A stretch of 64,000 nt of DNA from CAIKMD01 sp963740675 (GTDB lineage: Bacteria > Pseudomonadota > Alphaproteobacteria > ATCC43930 > CGMCC-115725), in contig CAVUFS010000001.1 of the NCBI GenBank assembly GCA_963740675.1, positions 310,001 through 374,000 of the forward strand, read 5' to 3'. Below, one piece after another: positions 34,020-41,221 of this stretch (position 1 is its first letter; the number at the start of each line of letters is the position of its first letter). Both the position numbers and the translations under genes were made by a program. Below the pieces are notes generated by a model. That model was not told the DNA's origin. It did no database searches and was given only the letters and a program-made list of their open reading frames with translations.

Positions 34020-35213
34020 TTACGCCACGATCTTATCCCGGATCAGCGCGTCGATCTCGCTGTCGCTCAAACCTGCCTCGGTCAGCACGGCGCGCGAATG
34101 GGCGCCGAGTTGCGGCGGATCGAGGCGTTTGTCGGGCCGCTCGCCGCTCATCTCGATCGGCAGCTTCGGCAGTTGCGTGACGACACCGTTCGACAGCGTC
34201 GTCTCGACCATGCCGCCGGCGGCGAGATGCGGGTCGCGCCATAGATCCTCGACCGTCGCGACCGGTGCGAAGGCGATGCCGACGCTCTCGCAGCGTTTCT
34301 CGATCTCGGCGCGGGTGAATTTGGCGAGCGTCGCGCTGACTGCCGGCACCAACCAGTCGCGCGCTTTGACGCGATCGGCGTTGCGTGTGAGGCGCGGATC
34401 GGCGCCGAGTTCTTGCCGCTCGAAGACCTGGCAGAAGCGTTGCCACAGCGCATCGCTGGTCGCGGCGACGAAAATGTCTTCGCCGTCGGCGGTCTTGAAG
34501 ATTTGATAAACGCCCCAGGCCGGGCCGCGCTCGGGCATTGGCAGGACGTGCTCGATACGGTTGTAAGCGCCGCCCGCGATATGCGTGCTCATCAGATAGA
34601 CCGCGCTTTCATAAAGCGCGCTTTTGACGAGCTGGCCCTGGCCGGTCTTGTCGCGCTCGCGCAGCGCGGCGAGGATCGCGACCGCGGCGAAAGTGCCGCC
34701 CATGATGTCGACGACCGAGGCGCCGGCGCGTAGCGGCTTGCCGCGCGGCCCGGTCATATAGGCGAGGCCGGATTGGAATTGCGCCACCTCATCGAGCGCG
34801 GCGCGCTTCTCGTACGGGCCCGATAGGTAACCTTTCATCGCGCAATAGACGAGCCGCGGATTGATCGCCGAAAGCGCTTCATAGCCGCAGCCCAAACGCT
34901 CCATCGTGCCGGGCGCGTAATTCTCGAGGACGATGTCGGCCTTGGCGACTAGGCGATGGATCAGCTTCTTGCCGGAATCGCTTTTGAGGTCGACCGCGAG
35001 GCTGCGCTTGTTGCGGTTGAAGTAATTGAAGAAGCCGGAGGCGAAGCCGCCGAGATAGCGCGTCGCCTCGCCCTCGAGCGGCTCGATCTTCACGACATCG
35101 GCGCCGAGATCGGCCAGCACCAGCCCACCGCTCGGGCCCATGACGTTCTGCGTGAATTCGAGGACACGCAGATCGGCGAGCGGCATGGTGGGCGCGTGGG
35201 ATGGGTCAGTCAT
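34020..35213 (-). CDS. CaiB/BaiF-type (class III) CoA-transferase
   Basis: A 397-aa CoA-transferase. Seen: LRVLEFTQNVMGPSGGLVLADLGADVVKIE trimmed to its core LADLGADVVKIE, NRNKRSLAVDLKSDSGK, ENYAPGTMERLG and the GGTFAAVAILAAL helix. These enzymes swap CoA between organic acids such as carnitine, formate, benzylsuccinate or mesaconate. It could activate the acid brought in by the TRAP system downstream. The start at 35213 is the ATG closest to the conserved N terminus; no good ribosome binding site is visible, and ATG 35228 is an alternative. Divergent from the extradiol dioxygenase. Confidence 0.85.
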   Translation of the reverse strand: MTDPSHAPTMPLADLRVLEFTQNVMGPSGGLVLADLGADVVKIEPLEGEATRYLGGFASGFFNYFNRNKRSLAVDLKSDSGKKLIHRLVAKADIVLENYAPGTMERLGCGYEALSAINPRLVYCAMKGYLSGPYEKRAALDEVAQFQSGLAYMTGPRGKPLRAGASVVDIMGGTFAAVAILAALRERDKTGQGQLVKSALYESAVYLMSTHIAGGAYNRIEHVLPMPERGPAWGVYQIFKTADGEDIFVAATSDALWQRFCQVFERQELGADPRLTRNADRVKARDWLVPAVSATLAKFTRAEIEKRCESVGIAFAPVATVEDLWRDPHLAAGGMVETTLSNGVVTQLPKLPIEMSGERPDKRLDPPQLGAHSRAVLTEAGLSDSEIDALIRDKIVA

Positions 35214-35310
35214 GCGGGAAACTGCCATGCGGGAGTGGCGGGTTGCGAGCGTCGGCTCGCAGTTTACAATGCGCGCAAGCGAAGAAACACACCGGAAGGA
35301 TCTCCCGCGC

Positions 35311-36303
35311 ATGGCCAAGCTGGCCGCCGCTTTTGCGACCTCGCACAGCGTCATGCTGACCTGCGAGCTCGAGGATTGGCTGACGAAATTCCGCGACCGC
35401 GACGACCGGCTGCCGTTCTACGACAAGCTCGGCAATCGCATCTCGTGGCAGCAAGTGCTGGCCGAGGCGCCGGCCAATGCCGCCGATCTGATCACACCCG
35501 AGGCGATCACGGCGCGCTATCACGACACGCAGCGCGCCATGGATCGCATGGGCGAGGAGCTGCGCGGCGCCAAGCTCGATGCGCTGATCATCTGCGGCGA
35601 CGATCAGTATGAGCTGTTCCACGACACCAACATGCCGTCGATCGCGATCTATTACGGCGGCGACATCGTCAACGCGGCGCGGCCGCAAGAGCCGGTGCCG
35701 GATTGGTATCTGCGCGCGCAGCTTCGCCGCGCCGAGCCGGAAGCGCCGGTGGTCTACCCTTGCGACGGCAAGCTCGCGCTGAATCTGATCGAGCAGCTCG
35801 TTGCCAAGGGCTTCGACATCTCGGCGGTGAAGGAAATTCCGGCGAGCGAGGCCGAGGGCCACGCCTATTCCTTCGTGCATCATCGCTACTATCACGGCGC
35901 GGCGGTACCGATCATTCCGGTGTTTCTCAACACCTATAACCCGCCGAACCAGCCGACGCCGCGGCGCTGCGTCGAATTCGGCCGCGCCGTCGCCGAGATT
36001 GTGAAGGCCTATCCGGGCGATCAGCGTATCGGCATTATGGCCTCGGGCGGGATGAGCCATTTCCGCGTCGAGGAAGAGCTCGATCGCTCGATCTTCGATG
36101 CGATCAAGCGCAAGGACATCGATTTCCTCGGCGCGCTGAAGCCCTATCGCCTGCTGGCCGGCAGCTCGGAAATCCGCAACTGGATCGTTGCTGCGGCAGC
36201 CGCCGCGACCACCGACCTCGAAATGACCTGGCAGGCCTATATCCCCGGCTACCGCACGCTGGGTTTGAGCGGCACGGGGTTGGGTTTCGCGCGGTGGTCT
36301 TGA
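35311..36303 (+). CDS. Class III (LigB-type) extradiol ring-cleavage dioxygenase
   Basis: A 330-aa protein of the protocatechuate 4,5-dioxygenase beta-subunit (LigB) superfamily. Near the start ATSHSVML carries a candidate iron histidine; ALIICGDDQYELF and AYSFVHHRYYHGAAVPIIPVFLNTY are the LigB core, and ASGGMSHF the late histidine region. It cleaves an ortho-diphenol or related ring using Fe(II). It is longer than LigB (about 300 aa), and no separate LigA-like subunit is seen. GGAAGGA precedes ATG 35311 by 10 nt; an upstream ATG at 35269 lacks a site. It is separated by 97 bp from the divergent CoA-transferase. Confidence 0.82.
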   Translation: MAKLAAAFATSHSVMLTCELEDWLTKFRDRDDRLPFYDKLGNRISWQQVLAEAPANAADLITPEAITARYHDTQRAMDRMGEELRGAKLDALIICGDDQYELFHDTNMPSIAIYYGGDIVNAARPQEPVPDWYLRAQLRRAEPEAPVVYPCDGKLALNLIEQLVAKGFDISAVKEIPASEAEGHAYSFVHHRYYHGAAVPIIPVFLNTYNPPNQPTPRRCVEFGRAVAEIVKAYPGDQRIGIMASGGMSHFRVEEELDRSIFDAIKRKDIDFLGALKPYRLLAGSSEIRNWIVAAAAAATTDLEMTWQAYIPGYRTLGLSGTGLGFARWS

Positions 36304-36356
36304 TTTAACTTCCTGCGCGCGTGGGCAATTTGCGCGCTACGCGACGATCGTAATTT

Positions 36357-36502
36357 TCCCTCTCCGCGCTTGCGGGGAGAGGGAGGGGCCCGATCGCGTG
36401 AGCGATTGGGAGGGTGAGGTGTGCCGCAAGTGGTGCGACCTCATCGCTTTAAAGAATCACCCACCTCACCCCTACTCTCCGCCCTCGAGGGCGGAGAGGG
36501 AA
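36357..36502. repeat. Palindromic repeat family 3, two copies back to back
   Basis: The 219-bp gap 36304-36522 holds no gene. It contains one unit at 36357-36420 (CCCTCTCCGC...GGGGAGAGGGAGGGG, ending GGGAGGGTGAGG) and a second, inverted unit at about 36461-36500 (CACCTCACCC...GGGCGGAGAGGG). The two face each other around a 40-bp unique spacer. Confidence 0.85.
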
Positions 36503-36522
36503 TTTGATTGAGGGTGTCTCTC

Positions 36523-37539
36523 TTAAAGTCCCCGCAACGCCGGCATCACGTCGCTGCCGAAAAGTCCAACCGAACGCGCGACTTCGGGCTCGCTGAGATC
36601 GCCGAACGAGAATTGCCCGACGAAGTAGTTGATGCCGGCGGTCTCGGCCTGTTGGCGCAGTTCGCGCGCGACCTTGGCTGGGCTGCCATAAATGCCCCGC
36701 ACATTGTTGTCGAACGTCACCTCGAAGCTTTCGGTTTTGGCGGCGCGCTCATGCACGAGGCCGTGCTTCTTGTGAAGATGATCGTAGGCCGCGTGCCATT
36801 TCGGATAGGCGCGGCGCGCGAGTTTCTCGGCCTCGGCATCGCTGTCGGCGACGACGATGAAGCGTAAGAGGCCGAGCTTCGGCAGTGGCTTGCCGGGCCA
36901 CACCTCCTTCCACGCCGCGCGATAGCTATCCATGTAAGGCCGCGTCGCTTCGGCGGTGTCCTGCGTCACGTAATTCGCGCCGAGCTTGGCCGCGCGCGCT
37001 GCGCCGTCGACCGAATGGCCGCCGATCCAGAGCGGCGGATGCGGTTGCTGCAGCGGCGCTAGCTCGATCGGCACATCTTTGTAGCGATAGAACGGGCCTT
37101 CATGGTCGAGCGTCTTCTGCGTGAGGCCTTTGAGAACCACCTCGAGCGCCTCGGCATAACGCGGCGCCGATTGCTTGTGATCGGAATTGAACAGCCCGGC
37201 TTCGAGCGGCGAGGTGCCGCGGCCGATGCCGAGTTCCAGGCGCCCACCACCCATCTGATCGAGCATCGCAATCTCTTCGATGAGGCGAAGCGGATCGTAG
37301 AGCGGCAGGATGAAGACCAGCGGGCCGAGCCGCATTTTTGTCGTGCGCTGGAACGCGGCCGACAGGAAAAGCCCGGGCGAGGGGGCGAGGCCGAGCGGCG
37401 TGCCGTGATGCTCGGCGATGTGATAGGCGTAGAAACCGGCGCGCTCGCAATGCTCGACGATGCGCAGCCGCGATTCATAGAAGTCGCGCAGATTCTGCCC
37501 ATCGGTGTCGATATGGTCGAAGACGCCGAAATCCATCAC
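36523..37539 (-). CDS. LLM-class flavin-dependent oxidoreductase
   Basis: A 338-aa luciferase-like monooxygenase of the shorter subgroup, related to the gene at 20402 (shared pattern HIAEHHGTPLGL, LRLIEEIAMLDQMGGGRLE and GRGTSPLEAGLFN). The C terminus IYGSPAKVARELRQQAE matches the flavin-binding end of the family. It is divergent from a NitT/TauT-type solute-binding protein only 83 bp away, which links an uptake protein with an oxygenase. No flavin reductase nearby. Confidence 0.88.
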   Translation of the reverse strand: MMDFGVFDHIDTDGQNLRDFYESRLRIVEHCERAGFYAYHIAEHHGTPLGLAPSPGLFLSAAFQRTTKMRLGPLVFILPLYDPLRLIEEIAMLDQMGGGRLELGIGRGTSPLEAGLFNSDHKQSAPRYAEALEVVLKGLTQKTLDHEGPFYRYKDVPIELAPLQQPHPPLWIGGHSVDGAARAAKLGANYVTQDTAEATRPYMDSYRAAWKEVWPGKPLPKLGLLRFIVVADSDAEAEKLARRAYPKWHAAYDHLHKKHGLVHERAAKTESFEVTFDNNVRGIYGSPAKVARELRQQAETAGINYFVGQFSFGDLSEPEVARSVGLFGSDVMPALRGL

Positions 37540-37622
37540 TTAAACTCCCGCTGCTACGAGGCCGCTCTTGGCTTGACAGCGCGGCGCTTGTCAAGGAAGC
37601 ATCAAGCAATAGGGAGGAATCA

Positions 37623-38675
37623 ATGAAACTGTTGCCATTCGCCGCTGCCGTTGCTTTCACTTTCGGCACCTTCACGGCCGAGGCTCAAGCACAAGGCGCT
37701 GCCGCATCGCAGCCGATTATCGTCGCTGAGGTGCCGAGCGTGCCGGCCGGCGCCATCTATATGGCGATCGAAAAGGGCTACTTCAAAGAAGCCGGCCTCG
37801 AGGTCGATCTGCAGAACATCGAATCATCCTCCACCGCGATGGCGTTGCTTGCCAGCAATCGCGTGCAAGTGATTGGCGGCGGGGTCGCGCCCAATTACTG
37901 GAACGCGCTCGCTTCGGGCCTGCCGGTCATTCTCGCGCTCGAGCGCGCCTCCTCGCCGCTTTATCATGACGTGCTGATCCGCAAGGACCTCGTCGGCAAG
38001 ATCAAGACGCCCGCAGACCTCAAGGGCCGGCCGGTGGCCGAAGTCTCGCCGGGTTCCTCCGCGCTCTATGAGGTGGGACAGGTACTCGCCTCTGCCGGGC
38101 TCACGCTCAAGGACATCGACATCAAATACATCCCTTTCACCCAGATGGGCACGGCGCTCGCCAACGGCGCGGTCGATGCCGCGTTCGAAGTGCCGCCTTT
38201 CGGCGCGATCGTCACAGCGCGCGGTGAAGGTGTGAAATGGATCGATCCCGAAGATTACATCAAGGTGCTGCCGACGACCTTCGTCGGCTATTTCGCCAAC
38301 ACCGATTGGATCAAGGCCAATCCTGACGCGTCGAAGAAATTCTTCGCAGCGATCGTCAGAGGCAGCCGCGATTTCTGTCAGGCCTACCATCACGGGCCGA
38401 ACCGCGCCGAGGTCGTCGACGTCATGTTCAAATACAAGGTCGGGACCGATCGCGATCAGCTCGACAAGATGGATTGGCAGGCGCGCAGCCCGAACGGTCG
38501 CTTCAACATCCCGAGCGTGCTCGACCTGCAGGACTGGTTCTTCAAGGAAGGCATCATCAAGCAGAAATTCGCGGCCGACCGGCTGATCGATTCCGAATAT
38601 GCCGATTATGCCGAAAAGACGCTGCCGCCGTTCGAGGTGACCAACAAAGCCGATCAGCTCAAGGGCTGCCGATAG
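37623..38675 (+). CDS. NitT/TauT (NMT1/SsuA-type) solute-binding protein
   Basis: A 350-aa periplasmic protein: signal peptide to about residue 22-24 (AEAQAQG), then AGAIYMAIEKGYFKEAGLEV, the class signature. AGGGAGGA lies 4 nt before ATG 37623; the much longer open frame starting at 37338 overlaps the divergent LLM gene and is not used. Like the gene at 656 it lacks neighbouring ABC permease and ATPase genes. The divergent LLM suggests that its ligand is the LLM substrate, as with sulfonate systems (SsuA with SsuD). Confidence 0.86.
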   Translation: MKLLPFAAAVAFTFGTFTAEAQAQGAAASQPIIVAEVPSVPAGAIYMAIEKGYFKEAGLEVDLQNIESSSTAMALLASNRVQVIGGGVAPNYWNALASGLPVILALERASSPLYHDVLIRKDLVGKIKTPADLKGRPVAEVSPGSSALYEVGQVLASAGLTLKDIDIKYIPFTQMGTALANGAVDAAFEVPPFGAIVTARGEGVKWIDPEDYIKVLPTTFVGYFANTDWIKANPDASKKFFAAIVRGSRDFCQAYHHGPNRAEVVDVMFKYKVGTDRDQLDKMDWQARSPNGRFNIPSVLDLQDWFFKEGIIKQKFAADRLIDSEYADYAEKTLPPFEVTNKADQLKGCR

Positions 38676-38699
38676 AGCTTGCTCGGATAAGCTTGAATT

Positions 38700-38772
38700 G
38701 TCATTCCCGCGAAAGCGGGAATCAGAGATGCCGCGTGGTGTTGCCCTGGACCCCCGCTTTCGCGGGGGTGAT
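38700..38772. repeat. Palindromic repeat family 2, copy b
   Basis: CATTCCCGCGAAAGCGGGAATC at its left end (20 bases or fewer quoted: CCCGCGAAAGCGGG) and CCCCCGCTTTCGCGGGGG at its right, directly after the solute-binding-protein gene. It could act as a transcription terminator or mRNA-stabilising element. Confidence 0.87.
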
Positions 38773-38856
38773 GAGGTGGTGTTTCGATTAACTGATTAAG
38801 CGCTGAGCTTCGCGGTGGAGCGAAACCGCAGTTCAGGAATACCGTACGTTGAGTTG

Positions 38857-39144
38857 ATGAGGAAAAAACTCAAGATCGTCGAGGTGGCACTTGCAGTCGG
38901 AGCAGTTTGTACTTTCGCCGCTTCGTGGATCATGAGTTTTTGGTTGTGGCGTGCAACGCCAATGCAGCCGCTTGTCGAGCAAGGCTTTACGAAACCCATG
39001 ATAATCCATGGGCAAACGATATATCTCACCTCTGTTTACGAACTCTCTTACAAAGCCCTTTTTCGGGGTGGTCTTGTGTTGTTCTTTTGCGCGGCGTTGA
39101 TCGATTTTTATGATCCGTTCAACCGGCGTTCAAGACAAAACTAG
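38857..39144 (+). CDS. Small two-helix membrane protein, unknown function
   Basis: A 95-aa protein from ATG 38857. Two hydrophobic segments are clear: about residues 9-31 (VALAVGAVCTFAASWIMSF) and 69-85 (GGLVLFFCAALIDFY), with a polar loop between them and a basic tail. I do not recognise a family. An in-frame GTG at 38815 would add 14 residues. Codon use is less GC-rich than that of all neighbours, suggesting recent acquisition or weak selection. It stands alone between a palindromic repeat and a hairpin. Confidence 0.55.
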   Translation: MRKKLKIVEVALAVGAVCTFAASWIMSFWLWRATPMQPLVEQGFTKPMIIHGQTIYLTSVYELSYKALFRGGLVLFFCAALIDFYDPFNRRSRQN

Positions 39145-39165
39145 ATCGCGAGTTCGCAAGTTTTT

Positions 39166-39223
39166 GAACCGCCAAGGCGCTAAAGAGAAATCTGTTCTTG
39201 GCGCCTTTGCGTCTTGGCGGTTC
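39166..39223. terminator. Nested hairpin between convergent genes
   Basis: GAACCGCCAAGGCGC (39166-39180) pairs with GCGTCTTGGCGGTTC (39209-39223) with one mismatch; an inner pair AAGGCGC / GCGCCTT can form instead. It lies between the convergent membrane-protein and VOC genes and is flanked by T-rich sequence on both sides, so a bidirectional terminator is likely. It differs from the three main repeat families. Confidence 0.55.
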
Positions 39224-39234
39224 GTCTTTTGGTT

Positions 39235-40452
39235 TTACGCCCACGGACCCAGGAACGGCTCGCCGTTGAAGGTGTCGGAGAGCGGCTGCACCGTCTCGGG
39301 CCAATTCGCGTTGTCGACCTTGCGGCGGAGATGCGCCGGCTTCGGCTTCCCGTCCCAGCCGATCTGCTCCATGTAGTAATAGAGCTGCACGAGATGGCCG
39401 TCGGGGTCGATGGCGTAGGCGGTGTAGTCCATGCCCGGCGACAGTTCCGGCGGCAGGTCGAGGAATTTGACGCCGTGCTTCTTGAGGAAGGCGACGCCCT
39501 CGCGGAGCTGCTGGTAATCGTAGAATTTGACGCCGAACGAGAAGCACTGCGACGGGCGCGGCAGCTTCAGCTCGTCGGCCAGCGCGATCGGGAAGACCGA
39601 GATGCAATGATGCTCGGTGTTGCCGCGCAGATAGAGGCAGCGATGGCCTTTCCACACGACCTCTTCCGTCACCTCGAAGCCCATCGTTTCGGTATAGAAG
39701 CGCGCGACTTTCTCGACATCGTTCGCGAGCAGCCGCACCGGGCCGATATTGGTGATCTTGAAAGGCCGCCCCATCTTGATACCGCCGACTTCGTAATCGA
39801 GCGGCATCTTCTCTTCGGCGCGCAGGCCCGACAGAAGATCGACCCCGGCGGCGACCGCGTCGTCGACCTCTTTCCATTCGGGAATTTGCGGCAGCTCGGC
39901 GGCTTCGGTGAAGCGGCGGTTATGCATCGCCAGCGGCTTCGAGCGGCCGATCCAGCCGATCTGCTCCATGCCGTAATAAAGCTCGTTCCGGTTGCCTTCC
40001 GGATCGCGCATATAGGTGTGCCAGTTCGAGCCGGGCATGTCGCGGCCCGAGCGATCGATCTCGATGCCCTCGCGCGTCTTCATCCACCGCGAGCCTTCGA
40101 CGACCTGCTTCAGGCTGCCGACCTGCCAAGTGATCTGGTTCACGACATGCGGCTTCGGCAGATTGTTCATCACCTCGAAAGCGCGGCGCGGGAACAGCAC
40201 GAAGGCGTGGTGATCGCCGTTGAAGCGGGTGAAATAGCCGACCGTCTCGAACTTGCCCTTATGCTCTTCCGGCACGCGGCGCGCGAAATCGAGCGGGTCG
40301 GAGATCTGGAAGCCAAGCAGGTTGATATAGAAATTCAGCAACTCTTTCATATGCTCGGTGAAATAGCCGAAATGGCCGAGCCGGCTGATGCGGAACGGGC
40401 GGTCGAGCAAGACGCCGCCGACATCGAATTTACGCGTGGCTGAGGCTTCCAT
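39235..40452 (-). CDS. Two-domain VOC-family (type I extradiol) dioxygenase
   Basis: A 405-aa protein with two vicinal-oxygen-chelate halves. The first (about residues 18-180) keeps a histidine in RLGHFGYFTEHM and a glutamate in DPEGNRNELYYG, which are metal-ligand positions in catechol 2,3-dioxygenase relatives. The second half (about 230-390) has ITNIGPVRLL and DPDGHLVQLYYY, without the matching ligands. Family members cleave catechols next to the hydroxyls. The ligand-bearing half is the N-terminal one, whereas in BphC-type enzymes the active site is in the C-terminal half, so activity should be tested. It is convergent with a small membrane protein. Confidence 0.75.
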   Translation of the reverse strand: MEASATRKFDVGGVLLDRPFRISRLGHFGYFTEHMKELLNFYINLLGFQISDPLDFARRVPEEHKGKFETVGYFTRFNGDHHAFVLFPRRAFEVMNNLPKPHVVNQITWQVGSLKQVVEGSRWMKTREGIEIDRSGRDMPGSNWHTYMRDPEGNRNELYYGMEQIGWIGRSKPLAMHNRRFTEAAELPQIPEWKEVDDAVAAGVDLLSGLRAEEKMPLDYEVGGIKMGRPFKITNIGPVRLLANDVEKVARFYTETMGFEVTEEVVWKGHRCLYLRGNTEHHCISVFPIALADELKLPRPSQCFSFGVKFYDYQQLREGVAFLKKHGVKFLDLPPELSPGMDYTAYAIDPDGHLVQLYYYMEQIGWDGKPKPAHLRRKVDNANWPETVQPLSDTFNGEPFLGPWA

Positions 40453-40519
40453 GGTGTGACCTCTGTGGGTGCGGATTTCGTTAATCGGCGATTTTACCTC
40501 TACCCCAGTCCCGGCGCCA

Positions 40520-40587
40520 CTTCGACAGGCTCAGGGCCCGGGACCCATGGTACGGTTTTTCCCATGGGTACCGGCTTGCGCCGGTAC
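40520..40587. repeat. Hairpin-rich intergenic element with the CTTCGACA-GCTCAGG motif
   Basis: The 169-bp gap before the GFA gene holds CTTCGACAGGCTCAGG (40520-40535), an inverted pair ACCCATGG (40543-40550) / CCATGGGT (40562-40569), and a perfect hairpin GTACCGGC-TTGC-GCCGGTAC (40568-40587). The first motif is a variant of the one embedded in the repeat at 33979-33994. No gene is seen here. Confidence 0.6.
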
Positions 40588-40621
40588 GAGGTAAGTTGTG
40601 CGAAGGCTTGGAGAGGCACCG

Positions 40622-41141
40622 ATGACCGATATGCCGGGCGGCTGTGCCTGCGGCGCGATCCGTTACCGCATGACCGAGAAGCCGTTGATCGTCCATGCGT
40701 GCCATTGCCGGATTGCCAGCGTCATACCGGCAGCGCTTTCGTCATCAATCTCTGGATCGAGCGTAAATTCGTCGCGGCGGATTGTCGTTGCTCAAGACCT
40801 ATCGCCTGATCGCGGGCACCGGTCAGCCGCACGATATCTATTACTGCCCGGAGCTGCGGCGTTCGGCTGTGGAGCCATTACCACGCGGCGCTCGGCGATA
40901 CGGTATTGCTGCGCGCCGGTACGCTCGACGATCCGGCGGCGATCACGCCGGATGTGCATATCTTCGTGCGCGACAAGTTGCCCTGGGTGCAATTGCCGCC
41001 GGGCGCGCGGGCTTCGACACGATGTACCGGCTTCGCGACATTTGGACCGACGAGAGCCGCGCACGCGATAAAGATCAGCATCGCCGAGAAACAGGCGAGG
41101 CAGGGCGCGCGGAACGCCGAACTAGCGATAATCGGCTGTGA
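40622..41141 (+). pseudogene. GFA-family (glutathione-dependent formaldehyde-activating) enzyme with four frameshifts
   Basis: Fragments in three frames assemble into one GFA/CENP-V-type protein: GGCACGAIRYR and HACHC (zinc Cys), then RDCQRHTGSAFVINLWIER, SLLKTYRLIAGTGQPHDIYY with CPECG, HYHAALGDTVLLRAGTLDD, and MYRLRDIWTDESR. Breaks fall near 40709-40712 (one base missing), 40781-40787, 40853 (one extra C) and 41009-41011 (one G missing). All zinc cysteines are retained once joined. Four lesions in 400 bp with otherwise intact motifs look more like a poor-quality stretch than slow decay. The family binds glutathione adducts or other small electrophiles. Confidence 0.7.
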
Positions 41142-41221
41142 TCATCGGCGCCGGTTGTCGAACCGGCGTGTCGCTCATAGAGTTGCGCCGCTATGGCTGG
41201 CGCTGCGCAGTTTCCTAAACA

